A stretch of DNA of 64,000 nucleotides. It comes from Saccharothrix carnea. GTDB taxonomy: Bacteria > Actinomycetota > Actinomycetes > Mycobacteriales > Pseudonocardiaceae. The stretch is taken from contig NZ_PYAX01000008.1 in NCBI RefSeq assembly GCF_003014735.1, positions 310,001-374,000 on the forward strand, read 5' to 3'. Made by a program: the position numbers and the translations under genes. The notes below the pieces were generated by a model. That model was not told the DNA's origin. It saw only the letters and a program-made list of their open reading frames with translations, and made no database searches. Each line of letters begins with the position of its first letter. Within the stretch, counting starts at the first letter, position 1. Positions 40,674 through 49,030 of the stretch are shown one piece after another.

Positions 40674-42973
40674 ACCCCTGGGCCGATCCCGGAAGGCCGA
40701 CCGGTGAGCGGGTCGCCGCCCTGCTGGCCGAGCTGACCCTGGAGGAGAAGCTGGCCCAGCTGGTGGGCGTGTGGGTGGGTATCTCGGAGGGTGAGGAGGT
40801 CGCGCCCGCGCAGCACGAGTTCGCGGAGCCGCTGCCGCCGTGGGACGAGCTGACCAAGCCCGGCCTCGGCCAGCTGACCCGCGTGTTCGGCACCGGGCCG
40901 ATCGACCCGCTGGTCGGCGCGAAGGTGCTGGCCGAGACCCAGCGCAAGCTGGTCGCCAACACCCGCTTCGGCATCCCGGCCATGGCGCACGAGGAGTGCC
41001 TGGCCGGGTTCACCGCGTGGCAGGCCACCGTGTTCCCCATCCCGCTCGCGTGGGGCGCCTCGTTCGACCCGGAGACGGTCGAGCGGATGGCACGCGAGGT
41101 GGGCCTGGTGATGCGCGACGTCGGTGTGCACCAGGGCCTGGCCCCGGTGCTGGACGTGACGCGCGACCCGAGGTGGGGACGCACCGAGGAGACCATCGGC
41201 GAGGACCCGTACCTCGTCGGTCTCCTCGGTGCCGCCTACACCAAGGGCCTGGAGTCCAGCGGGATCGTGGCCACGCTCAAGCACTTCGCGGGCTACTCGG
41301 CCTCGCGCGGCGGGCGCAACCACGCGCCGGTGCACATGGGACCGCGCGAGTTCGCCGACGTGGTGCTGCCGCCGTTCGAGATGGCGCTGCGGCTGGGCGG
41401 CGCCCGTTCGGTGATGAACTCCTACGCCGAGGTCGACGGCGTGCCGGCGGGCTCGGACCCGACCCTGTTCACCGACCTGCTGCGGGACAAGTGGGGCTTC
41501 GGCGGCGTGGTGGTCGCGGACTACTTCGCGGTGTCGTTCCTGGAGACCGCGCACGGCGTGGCCGGCTCGCCGGGTGAGGCCGCGGCGCTGGCCCTGGCCG
41601 CCGGCATCGACGTCGAGCTGCCCAGCGTGCGCTGCTACGGCGAGCCGCTGGCCGAGCTGGTGCGGTCCGGGCAGGTGGACGAGGCGCTGGTGGACCGCGC
41701 GGTGGTCCGCGTGCTGACCCAGAAGTGCGAGCTGGGCCTGCTGGACGAGGGCTGGCAGCCGGAGTCGCCCGCGGTGCTGCGCGGCGAGCCGGTCGACCTC
41801 GACCCGCCCGCGCTGCGCGACCTGGCCCGCACGATGGCCGAGCGCTCCGTGGTGCTGCTGGACAACGCCGCCGACGTGCTGCCGCTGCGTGACGCGGGCA
41901 AGCTCGCCGTGGTCGGCCCGTGCGCGGACGACCTGCTGGCGCTCATGGGCTGCTACGCCTTCCCGAACCACGTGGGCGTGCAGCACCCCGACGTGCCGCT
42001 CGGCGTCGAGATGGACACGATGCTGCAGGCCGTGCGCAAGGAGTTCCCGGGCGCGGCGGTCACCAGCGCCAAGGGCTGCGAGGTCGACGGCGACGACCGG
42101 TCGGGCATCGAGGACGCCGTCGCGGTCGCGCGCGAGGCCGACGTGGTGCTGGCCGTGCTGGGTGACCGGGCCGGGCTGTTCGGCCGCGGCACGTCCGGCG
42201 AGGGCTGCGACGCCGAGGACCTGAGCCTGCCCGGCGTGCAGGGCGAGCTGCTGGAGCAGCTGCTGGCGCTGGACGTCCCGGTGGTGCTGGTGCTGCTGAC
42301 CGGCCGTCCGTACGCACTGGGCTCCTACCGGCCTGCCGCGATCGTCCAGGCTTTCTTCCCGGGCGAAGAGGGTGCGGGCGCGGTCGCGGGCGTGATCAGC
42401 GGGCGCGTCAACCCGTCCGGCAAGCTGCCGGTGCAGGTGCCGCGCGGTTCCGGCGGCCAGCCGACCACCTACCTGCACCCGCCGCTGGGCGGTCCGGGCG
42501 GGGTCAGCTCGGTCGACCCGTCGCCCGCCTACCCGTTCGGGCACGGCCTGTCGTACACGTCGTTCGAGCTGTCGGGGTTCACCGCGGGCGCGGAGTTCCC
42601 GGCGGACGGCGAGGTCGAGGTGTCGTGCCTGGTGCGCAACACCGGCGACCGGTCCGGCGCCGAGGTCGTGCAGCTGTACCTGCACGACCCGGTGGCGAGC
42701 GTGACCCGTCCGGTGCGCCAGCTCGTCGGCTTCGCGCGGGTGGAGCTGGCGGCGGGCGCGGCCACCGAGGTGACGTTCCGGCTGCACGCCGACCGCACCT
42801 CGTTCACCGGGCGCGACGGCAAGCGGGTTGTCGAGACCGGTGACGTCGTGCTGCAGGTCGGCTGTTCGAGCGAGGACATCCGCTGGGAGCACAAGGTGCC
42901 GGTCACCGGCGAGCCGCGCGTGGTCGGCCACGACCGGGTGCTGGTGACCCCGGTGACCGCCACCGCGCGTTGA
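40667..42973 (+). CDS. GH3 beta-xylosidase/beta-glucosidase
   Basis: A 768-residue cytoplasmic-looking GH3 enzyme without a signal peptide. The N-terminal barrel contains APVLDVTRDPRWGRTEETIG and KHFAGYSASRGGRN; the nucleophile is Asp285 in GGVVVADYFAV. The alpha/beta domain and a C-terminal FnIII-like domain (VRNTGDRSGAEVVQLYLHDP) follow. Context favours beta-xylosidase acting on oligosaccharides brought in by the importer. The GTG start has GAAGGAG upstream and lies inside the LacI gene end. Confidence 0.92.
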   Translation: MLNPWADPGRPTGERVAALLAELTLEEKLAQLVGVWVGISEGEEVAPAQHEFAEPLPPWDELTKPGLGQLTRVFGTGPIDPLVGAKVLAETQRKLVANTRFGIPAMAHEECLAGFTAWQATVFPIPLAWGASFDPETVERMAREVGLVMRDVGVHQGLAPVLDVTRDPRWGRTEETIGEDPYLVGLLGAAYTKGLESSGIVATLKHFAGYSASRGGRNHAPVHMGPREFADVVLPPFEMALRLGGARSVMNSYAEVDGVPAGSDPTLFTDLLRDKWGFGGVVVADYFAVSFLETAHGVAGSPGEAAALALAAGIDVELPSVRCYGEPLAELVRSGQVDEALVDRAVVRVLTQKCELGLLDEGWQPESPAVLRGEPVDLDPPALRDLARTMAERSVVLLDNAADVLPLRDAGKLAVVGPCADDLLALMGCYAFPNHVGVQHPDVPLGVEMDTMLQAVRKEFPGAAVTSAKGCEVDGDDRSGIEDAVAVAREADVVLAVLGDRAGLFGRGTSGEGCDAEDLSLPGVQGELLEQLLALDVPVVLVLLTGRPYALGSYRPAAIVQAFFPGEEGAGAVAGVISGRVNPSGKLPVQVPRGSGGQPTTYLHPPLGGPGGVSSVDPSPAYPFGHGLSYTSFELSGFTAGAEFPADGEVEVSCLVRNTGDRSGAEVVQLYLHDPVASVTRPVRQLVGFARVELAAGAATEVTFRLHADRTSFTGRDGKRVVETGDVVLQVGCSSEDIRWEHKVPVTGEPRVVGHDRVLVTPVTATAR

Positions 42974-43005
42974 CCCGCTGACCACCACGTCACGATGAGG
43001 TGACC

Positions 43006-43182
43006 ATGAGGTTGGTGCCCTGGCCGGTGCCGCCGGCGCGAGGAGCGCCGGCGGCACCGGCCACGGCGACCCCGAACGGCCCGTCCGAGGGGTACGTCGT
43101 CGTGGTCCAGGAGCTGGTCGTGGACGCAGGAGGTCCCAGGTCGAGCAACCTGGGCCCCTCGGAGAGCCGCCGAGTCCACTGA
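43006..43182 (+). CDS. Doubtful small frame over the hairpin
   Basis: A 58-codon frame starting ATG 43006 after GATGAGG (MRLVPWPVPPARGAPAAPAT). It runs through the 18-bp inverted repeat and ends in SESRRVH. The ribosome-binding site is reasonable but the composition is poor and the inverted repeat explains much of the sequence. It may be a remnant. No family recognised. Confidence 0.2.
   Translation: MRLVPWPVPPARGAPAAPATATPNGPSEGYVVVVQELVVDAGGPRSSNLGPSESRRVH
43021..43063. terminator. 18-bp perfect inverted repeat
   Basis: TGGCCGGTGCCGCCGGCG pairs perfectly with CGCCGGCGGCACCGGCCA across a 7-nt loop (CGAGGAG), 48 bp after the GH3 stop. Together with the hairpin at 43190-43229 it separates the convergent GH3 and esterase genes. 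It is the most stable hairpin seen in the window. Confidence 0.7.
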
Positions 43183-43189
43183 CCGGGCT

Positions 43190-43229
43190 GGGCCGTGAGA
43201 GGGCTATGGCGGTGGCCCTCTCACGGCCC
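43190..43229 (-). terminator. Hairpin terminator of the CE7 esterase gene
   Basis: A perfect 14-bp stem, GGGCCGTGAGAGGG with CCCTCTCACGGCCC, 12-nt loop, starting 8 bp after the esterase stop. Confidence 0.75.
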
Positions 43230-43236
43230 GCCACTT

Positions 43237-44205
43237 TCAGAGGTGAGCGCGCAGGTGGCGGAGCTTGCGCTCGTCGTGCACCCGGGGCGTGGTGTGGCCG
43301 CTGAACGGGAACACCGCCATCTCCTTCGGCGCGGTGATCTCGTTGTACGCGGCGTACACAGTGGACGGTGGGCACACCTCGTCCATCAGTCCGACGCTCA
43401 GCAGCGACGTCGCGGTGATCCGCTTGGCCAGCAGCGCGCCGTCGACGTACCGCAGCGTGTCGAGCGCGGCCGGGATCAGGTCGACGTGCTGGGCCAGGAA
43501 CTTGGCGATCTCCGCGTACGGCTCCGAGTCGGTGATGGTGACGGCGCGCTGGAAGTCGCACAGGAAGGGCACGTCCGCGTGGCAGACCTTCACCGCCTCG
43601 CCGTTGAGCGCCGCGGCGGCCAGCGCCAGCCCGCCGCCCTGGCTGCCGCCGGACACCGCGATCCGGGTCTCGTCCACGCCGTCCAGGGAAGCGGCCACCT
43701 CGACGGCACGCGCGGCGTCCACCATGAGCCGCGTGACGTAGTAGGTCTCGGGGGCGGCGATGCCGCGCGTCATCACGCCGGGGTACTCGGGTCCCGCGAA
43801 CCCTGAATCCGGGGTGGCGCCCAGCGTCCAGCGCCCGCCCTGGCCGCGAGTGTCCATCACGAACACCGCGTAGCCGACCGAAGGCAGCAGCGCGTGCTCC
43901 GAGGGCAGGCCGCGTCCGCCGCCGTACCCGATGTAGCAGACGACGGTCGGCAATGACTCGACACCGGCGCCCGCCGGGCGGATGTACCAGCCGCGGATGC
44001 GGTCGCCGCCGTACCCGGAGAACTCGACGTCCCAGACCGCGAGCGGCCCGTAGGCGTCGGCCGCGTACGGGGTGAGGACCGGCGGCAGCGCGGCGGCGCG
44101 GGCGTCCTCGAGGCGGGTCTTCCACCACAGGTCGAGGTTGTCCGGCTCGGCGGTGTCGGTCCGGTAGAGCGCCAACTCCCGCTCGGAGAGGTCGAACCAG
44201 GGCAC
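43237..44205 (-). CDS. CE7 acetyl-xylan esterase / cephalosporin-C deacetylase
   Basis: A 322-residue alpha/beta hydrolase. Catalytic triad Ser188 (VSGGSQGGGLA), Asp275 (GLMDEVCPPST), His304 (FSGHTTP); the family motifs RGQGGRW and GYGGGRG are present. No signal peptide, so it removes acetyl groups from imported xylo-oligosaccharides inside the cell. GTG start with GAAAGGGGA. A LacI-type palindrome lies 24 bp upstream and the LacI gene at 44309 is divergent. Confidence 0.94.
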   Translation of the reverse strand: MPWFDLSERELALYRTDTAEPDNLDLWWKTRLEDARAAALPPVLTPYAADAYGPLAVWDVEFSGYGGDRIRGWYIRPAGAGVESLPTVVCYIGYGGGRGLPSEHALLPSVGYAVFVMDTRGQGGRWTLGATPDSGFAGPEYPGVMTRGIAAPETYYVTRLMVDAARAVEVAASLDGVDETRIAVSGGSQGGGLALAAAALNGEAVKVCHADVPFLCDFQRAVTITDSEPYAEIAKFLAQHVDLIPAALDTLRYVDGALLAKRITATSLLSVGLMDEVCPPSTVYAAYNEITAPKEMAVFPFSGHTTPRVHDERKLRHLRAHL

Positions 44206-44228
44206 GGCGGTCCCCTTTCACTTATCCG

Positions 44229-44240
44229 TTAAGCGCTTAA
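44229..44240. promoter_or_regulatory. LacI operator TTAAGCGCTTAA
   Basis: A perfect 12-bp palindrome between the divergent esterase and LacI genes. A near copy (one base different) lies at 45625-45636 before the mannanase gene. Confidence 0.65.
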
Positions 44241-44308
44241 TTACCCTACCGGGTCGGACCGTGCGTTCGGCGGTCTAGACTCGTTGATCACCGACCGAGG
44301 AGGCGCGG

Positions 44309-45331
44309 GTGGTAGGTGGTAAGCGTCCGACCATCTCGGACATCGCCAAGGCCGCGGGCGTGTCCACCGGCGCGGTGTCGTACGCGCTGAACAACCGGCC
44401 GGGCGTCTCCGAGCCGACGCGCCGCCGGATCATGGACATCGCCGACCGGCTCGGGTGGGTGCCCAGCAGCGCGGCGCGGTCGTTGAGCGACGGTCGGGCC
44501 AACGCGATCGGGCTGGTGGTGGACCGGCCGGCGCGGGTGATCGGCGTCGAGCCGTACTTCATGCAGCTGATCTCCGGGATCCAGGGCGCGCTGGCCGGCG
44601 GGCCGACGTCGTTGCTGCTCCAGGTGACGGACAACTCGGCGGCCGAGCTGGCGGCGTACCGGCGGTGGTGGGGCGAGCGGCGGGTGGACGGCGTGCTGCT
44701 GGTCGACCTGGTGCAGAACGATCCCCGGGTCGAGTTGGTGCGGGAGCTGCGGCTGCCCGCCGTGGTGCTGGGTGAGCCGGTCGTGCCGGACCTGCCGTGC
44801 GTGTGGACCGACGACGAGCTGGCCGTGACGGAGGTGCTGGAGTACCTGGTGGCGCTCGGGCACCGGCGCATCGTGCGGGTCGCGGGGCCGACGAAGTTCG
44901 TGCACACGCAGACCCGTTCGCGCGCGTTCACCACCGCCGCGGCCCGGTTGAACCTGCCCGACGCGCGGGTCGTGCACGCCGACTACTCCGACGAGGCCGC
45001 CGCCCGCGTGACCCGGCGGGTGCTGACCGGCGGCACCGCGCCCACCGCCCTCGTGTTCGACAACGACGTCATGGCCGTGTCCGCCCTGGGCGTCGCCCAC
45101 GAACTGGGCCTCGCCGTTCCCGACCAGCTGTCCCTGGTCGCCTGGGACGACTCGGCCCTGTGCCGCCTGGTCCGCCCGGCCCTCTCGGCGGTCCGCCGCC
45201 CGATCGCCGAACGCGGCGCCGCCGCCGTGCGCCTCCTGCTGGACGTGATCAACGGCGCCCCACCGGAACAGGTGAAGACCTCGGACCCCGAACTGGTCCC
45301 CCGCTCCAGCACCGCCCACCCCCCTGCCTGA
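44309..45331 (+). CDS. LacI-family repressor
   Basis: A 340-residue regulator starting GTG after GAGGAGG. HTH residues about 7-55: PTISDIAKAAGVSTGAVSYA then LNNRPGVSEPTRRRI. Ligand domain ends VAWDDSALCRLVRPALSAV. It is less similar to the two xylan-type LacI proteins here. Its likely operators are the TTAAGCGsTTAA sites beside its own start and before the mannanase operon, so it probably controls the esterase, itself and the mannanase/esterase pair. Confidence 0.93.
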   Translation: MVGGKRPTISDIAKAAGVSTGAVSYALNNRPGVSEPTRRRIMDIADRLGWVPSSAARSLSDGRANAIGLVVDRPARVIGVEPYFMQLISGIQGALAGGPTSLLLQVTDNSAAELAAYRRWWGERRVDGVLLVDLVQNDPRVELVRELRLPAVVLGEPVVPDLPCVWTDDELAVTEVLEYLVALGHRRIVRVAGPTKFVHTQTRSRAFTTAAARLNLPDARVVHADYSDEAAARVTRRVLTGGTAPTALVFDNDVMAVSALGVAHELGLAVPDQLSLVAWDDSALCRLVRPALSAVRRPIAERGAAAVRLLLDVINGAPPEQVKTSDPELVPRSSTAHPPA

Positions 45332-45333
45332 CC

Positions 45334-45587
45334 CGCGAGAGTCGTACCTCCACGTCGCGTGAGTCCAACGCTCAGACCTCGAGAGTCCGACGTTCGCGCC
45401 GCGTGAGTCCAACGTTCGCGACCCGTGAATTCAACGCTCAGCCACGGACCGCCGCGCCCAACGCTCCAGGTCGGCGGCGTGAGCGTTGAATTCAGGTGTC
45501 CTGAACGTTGGACTCTCGCGCGCTGAAGGTTGGACTCTCGGGTGCTGAACGTACGACTCTCGCGCGTTGGGCGTTGGACTCTCGCGG
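45334..45587. repeat. Ten-unit array of ~20-bp repeats, five direct and five inverted
   Basis: Units related to CGCGAGAGTCCAACGTTCAG. Plus-orientation copies: 45334-45353, 45356-45375, 45378-45398, 45400-45420, 45423-45441. Minus-orientation copies: 45477-45495, 45501-45522, 45523-45544, 45545-45566, 45567-45587. They are arranged around a 35-bp centre, so the whole is a large interrupted palindrome. Units diverge by 2-5 bases. Not CRISPR: there are no unique spacers. Confidence 0.85.
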
Positions 45588-45617
45588 TGGGGGAAGGTTG
45601 GGAGCGGTGCCAGAGTG

Positions 45618-45636
45618 TTGACACTTAAGCGGTTAA
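45618..45636 (+). promoter_or_regulatory. Promoter/operator of the mannanase operon
   Basis: TTGACA (45618-45623) is followed directly by TTAAGCGGTTAA (45625-45636), a near match of the perfect palindrome at 44229-44240. The operator would lie in the promoter spacer. No strong -10 is seen. Confidence 0.55.
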
Positions 45637-45721
45637 TTGCTTTGGTGTGGAGGCCTGCCGCGGGCAGGCGCGCTGCCCTGCGCTCGCTACGTCAACGTCG
45701 ACAACAACGCGAGGTACATCC

Positions 45722-47341
45722 ATGCGCAAGCGATTCGCCTTGGTTGGCGCCGCTATCGCCGCCTTGGTCCTGTCACTGCTGACGGTGGTGCCGGCGCAAG
45801 CCGCGGCCGGGTTCACCGTCGGCAACGGGCGTCTGCTCGACGCCAACGGCAACGACTTCGTCATGCGTGGCGTCAACCACGCCCACACCTGGTACGCCGA
45901 CCGCACCACCCAGGCGCTCAAGGACATCAAGGCCACGGGCGCCAACACCGTCCGCGTGGTCCTCAGCTCCGGCGACCGGTGGACGCTCAACAACGCCGCC
46001 GACGTCACCAACGTCATCAGCCAGTGCAAGGCCAACAAGCTCATCTGCGTGCTGGAGGTGCACGACACCACCGGCTACCAGGAGCAGAGCGGCGCGGTCA
46101 GCCTGGCCCGCGCCGTGGAGTACTGGAAGAGCATCCAGAGCGCCATGGCCGGCCAGGAGAAGTACGTCATCCTCAACATCGGCAACGAGCCGTGGGGCAA
46201 CACCGGCTACACCGGGTGGACCCAGGCGACCAAGGACGCCATCACGTCGCTGCGCGCGGCGGGCTTCCAGCACACGATCATGGTCGACGCGCCGAACTGG
46301 GGCCAGGACTGGGCCTTCACCATGCGCGACAACGCCGCCTCGGTGTTCGCCGCCGACCCCCAGAAGAACACGGTCTTCTCCATCCACATGTACGGCGTGT
46401 TCGACACGGCGGCGGAGATCAACGACTACCTGAACCGCTTCGTCACGGCGAAGCTGCCGATCGTGGTCGGCGAGTTCGGCAACGACCACTCCGACGGCAA
46501 CCCGGACGAGGACACGATCTTCGCCACCACCCAGTCGCTCAAGCTGGGCTACCTGGCGTGGTCGTGGTCGGGCAACGGCGGCGGCGTCGAGTACCTGGAC
46601 ATGGTCACCGGCTTCAACGCCGCCCAGCTGACCAGCTGGGGCCAGCGCGCGATCAACGGCGCGAACGGCATCAAGGCCACCTCCCGCCAGGCCACCGTCT
46701 ACGACAGCGGCACCGGTCCGGACACCACCCCGCCGTCCGCGCCGGGCACCCCGTCCGCGTCCGGCGTCACGTCCACCAGCGCCACCCTGTCGTGGACCGC
46801 GTCCACCGACAACGTCGGCGTGAGCGGCTACGACGTGGTGCGCGTCAGCGGCACGACGGAGACCGCCGCGGGCAGCTCCGCCACGACGTCGACCACCGTC
46901 ACAGGCCTGTCCGCCAACACCACCTACACGTTCGCCGTCTACGCGCGGGACGCGGCGGGCAACCGCTCCACCCGCTCCGGCACGGTCAACGTGACCACCC
47001 AGTCCGGCGGCGGCGGCCCCGCGTCCTGCGCGGTCACGTACAAGGTCGCCGGCCAGTGGCAGGGCGGCTTCCAGGGCGACGTCAAGATCGCCAACACCGG
47101 CACGGCCGCGGTGAACGGCTGGACGCTGCGCTGGACCTGGGCCAACGGCCAGACGGTCAGCCAGTCCTGGGGCGCCACCACGACCCAGTCCGGCGCCACG
47201 CTGAGCGCGACCAACGTGTCCTACACCGGCGCGATCCCGGTGAACGGCTCGGTCAGCTTCGGCTTCATCGGCTCGTGGAACGGCACGAACTCGGTACCCA
47301 CCGCGTTCACCCTCAACGGCGCCGCCTGCACGACGGCCTAG
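45722..47341 (+). CDS. Secreted GH5 (subfamily 8-like) beta-mannanase with FnIII and CBM2
   Basis: A 539-residue multidomain enzyme. Signal peptide about 1-28 (MRKRFALVGA... PAQAAA). GH5 domain about 30-335: GVNHAHTWYADRTTQALKDI opens the barrel, acid/base Glu156 in LNIGNEPWGN, nucleophile Glu251 in VVGEFGNDHSD. The HAHTWY pattern fits Streptomyces mannanases better than cellulases. FnIII about 341-430 and CBM2 about 438-539. It cuts mannan outside the cell while bound to cellulose. The start ATG at 45722 follows GCGAGGTACATCC; the frame upstream is non-coding. Confidence 0.9.
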   Translation: MRKRFALVGAAIAALVLSLLTVVPAQAAAGFTVGNGRLLDANGNDFVMRGVNHAHTWYADRTTQALKDIKATGANTVRVVLSSGDRWTLNNAADVTNVISQCKANKLICVLEVHDTTGYQEQSGAVSLARAVEYWKSIQSAMAGQEKYVILNIGNEPWGNTGYTGWTQATKDAITSLRAAGFQHTIMVDAPNWGQDWAFTMRDNAASVFAADPQKNTVFSIHMYGVFDTAAEINDYLNRFVTAKLPIVVGEFGNDHSDGNPDEDTIFATTQSLKLGYLAWSWSGNGGGVEYLDMVTGFNAAQLTSWGQRAINGANGIKATSRQATVYDSGTGPDTTPPSAPGTPSASGVTSTSATLSWTASTDNVGVSGYDVVRVSGTTETAAGSSATTSTTVTGLSANTTYTFAVYARDAAGNRSTRSGTVNVTTQSGGGGPASCAVTYKVAGQWQGGFQGDVKIANTGTAAVNGWTLRWTWANGQTVSQSWGATTTQSGATLSATNVSYTGAIPVNGSVSFGFIGSWNGTNSVPTAFTLNGAACTTA

Positions 47342-47350
47342 GAGTCCGCG

Positions 47351-48463
47351 ATGTCGAGGAAAACCGCTGTCGCGGCGCTCTTCGCCGCTTTGGTCACGCT
47401 CGTCGGTGTGCTGGTGGCCGCGCCCGGCCAGGCGGTCGAGGCCGCCGCGCCGACGCGGATCATGGCACTGGGCGACTCGATCACCGGGTCGCCGGGCTGC
47501 TGGCGCGCCCTGCTGGACCGCGACCTGCGTGCCGCCGGGCACACGAACATCGACTTCGTGGGCACCCGCGCCGGTGACGGTTGCGGCTTCGCCTACGACG
47601 GCGAGAACGAGGGTCACGGTGGCGCGCTGGTCACCGCGGTCGCCGACCAGAACCAGCTCGTGGGGTGGCTGAACGCCACCAACCCGAACGTGGTGCTCAT
47701 GCACTTCGGGACCAACGACGTGTGGAGCAACCGGTCGACCGCGACCATCCTGGCGGCCTACGGCAAGCTGGTCGACCAGATGCGGGCCAACAACGCGACC
47801 ATGAAGGTGGTCGTCGCCAAGATCATCCCGATGGCGGCGAGCGCCTGCGCGGAGTGCCCCCAGCGGGTGGCCGACCTGAACGCGGCGATCCCGGGCTGGG
47901 CGGCGGGCAAGTCCACCGCGCAGTCGCCGATCACCGTGGTCGACCAGTGGACCGGGTTCGCCACCGCGAGCGACACCTACGACGGCGTTCACCCGAACGC
48001 GTCCGGTGATCGCAAGATCGCGAACCGGTGGTTCCCGGCGGTGGTCTCGGCGCTCAACGGCACCACACCCACCTCGACCACGACCACGACCACGACCACT
48101 ACGACGACCACGACGACGACCACCACGACCACCACGACCACCACGACCACCGTCCCCGGCGGCTCGTGCGACGTCGAGATCAAGGTCGTCAACAAGTGGC
48201 AGGGCGGGTTCCAGGTGGAGATCACCATCCGCAACTCCGGCGGCACGCCGAGCCGGACCTGGCGGGTCGGGTTCACGTTCCTGCCCGGCATGTCCCTCAG
48301 CCAGGGCTGGAACGGCACGTTCGTCCAGAGCGGCACGTCGATGACGGTGACCAACACGTCCTGGAACGGCGCCCTCCAGCCGGCCGGGACGACCAAGGTC
48401 GGGTTCACCGGCACCGGTGACGCGACGGGCTGGACGCCGACGCCGATCTGCGCGCTGTCCTGA
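47351..48463 (+). CDS. Secreted SGNH esterase with poly-Thr linker and CBM2
   Basis: A 370-residue protein 10 bp after the mannanase gene. Signal peptide 1-33; SGNH blocks: ALGDSITGSPG (Ser43), the Gly-bearing block II, HFGTNDVW (block III), and DGVHPNASG (block V Asp/His). Then a pure Thr linker of 25 residues (nt 48077-48151) and a CBM2 (from CDVEIKVVNKWQGGF). By similarity to CE3-type carbohydrate esterases it probably deacetylates xylan or mannan, which fits the mannanase partner. Confidence 0.92.
   Translation: MSRKTAVAALFAALVTLVGVLVAAPGQAVEAAAPTRIMALGDSITGSPGCWRALLDRDLRAAGHTNIDFVGTRAGDGCGFAYDGENEGHGGALVTAVADQNQLVGWLNATNPNVVLMHFGTNDVWSNRSTATILAAYGKLVDQMRANNATMKVVVAKIIPMAASACAECPQRVADLNAAIPGWAAGKSTAQSPITVVDQWTGFATASDTYDGVHPNASGDRKIANRWFPAVVSALNGTTPTSTTTTTTTTTTTTTTTTTTTTTTTTTVPGGSCDVEIKVVNKWQGGFQVEITIRNSGGTPSRTWRVGFTFLPGMSLSQGWNGTFVQSGTSMTVTNTSWNGALQPAGTTKVGFTGTGDATGWTPTPICALS
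48077..48151 (+). repeat. ACC/ACG microsatellite encoding a poly-Thr linker
   Basis: 25 consecutive Thr codons (ACC, ACG and one ACT). In-frame slippage here would change the distance between esterase and CBM2 without a frameshift. Confidence 0.85.
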
Positions 48464-48469
48464 CCGGAC

Positions 48470-48517
48470 CTCGCGGTTGTGCCTCCTCGCGAACCGAGCG
48501 GGAGGCACAACCGCGAG
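48470..48517. terminator. Hairpin terminator after the esterase gene
   Basis: A perfect 17-bp stem, CTCGCGGTTGTGCCTCC with GGAGGCACAACCGCGAG, 14-nt loop, 7 bp after the esterase stop. Confidence 0.8.
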
Positions 48518-48619
48518 CGTGACTCAGGTCACATTCCACCGTGTAGAGAACGCCGTGCCGGCTCCGTCCGGAGGTTGCACGCGCCAAGATGGGCGCGAAC
48601 GAAGACCTAGGAGTCCGAC

Positions 48620-49027
48620 ATGGCGAAGTTCCTGCTCCTCATGAACTACGGCCCGGCCGCCAACTGCGACCTCCCGATGGACCAGTGGGCGCCCGGGGAC
48701 ATCGCCGCGCACATCGAGTTCCAGCGAGACCTGGGTCGGGAACTGGCCGACAACGGCGAGCTGGTCGACACCCAGGGCCTGGCGACCCCGGAGCTGGCCA
48801 AGACGGTGACGTTCACCGGCACGGGCGCGCCCGTCATCACCGACGGCCCGTTCCCCGAGACCAAGGAGCTGCTGGCGGGCTACTGGATGGTCGACACGAC
48901 GCTGGAGCGCGCGCTGGAGATCGCGGCGAAGGCCTCGGCCGCGCCCGGTCCGAACGGCGTGCCGATCGGCCAGCCGATCGAGGTGCGCGAGGTGATGTCG
49001 GCGCCCACGACGACCTCCGACCTCTGA
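48620..49027 (+). CDS. YCII/DGPF-domain protein, ECF42 partner
   Basis: A 135-residue protein of the YCII fold with the DGPF motif in VITDGPFPETKELL. DGPF proteins are the conserved genomic partners of ECF42 sigma factors, and the sigma gene starts 4 bp after this stop. The two are co-transcribed. The role of DGPF proteins is unknown; targets of ECF42 are usually the DGPF genes themselves. Confidence 0.92.
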   Translation: MAKFLLLMNYGPAANCDLPMDQWAPGDIAAHIEFQRDLGRELADNGELVDTQGLATPELAKTVTFTGTGAPVITDGPFPETKELLAGYWMVDTTLERALEIAAKASAAPGPNGVPIGQPIEVREVMSAPTTTSDL

Positions 49028-49030
49028 CCC

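Larger units (their letters stand above)
45332..45721. other. Regulatory interval with repeat array
   Basis: A 390-bp gap without a gene. It holds a ten-unit repeat array (45334-45587), then TTGACA at 45618, a LacI-type operator at 45625 and the leader of the mannanase gene. Confidence 0.7.

Noticed and set aside
45334..45587. CRISPR array
   Set aside because: Repeats are degenerate, switch orientation and have no spacers; no cas genes are present.
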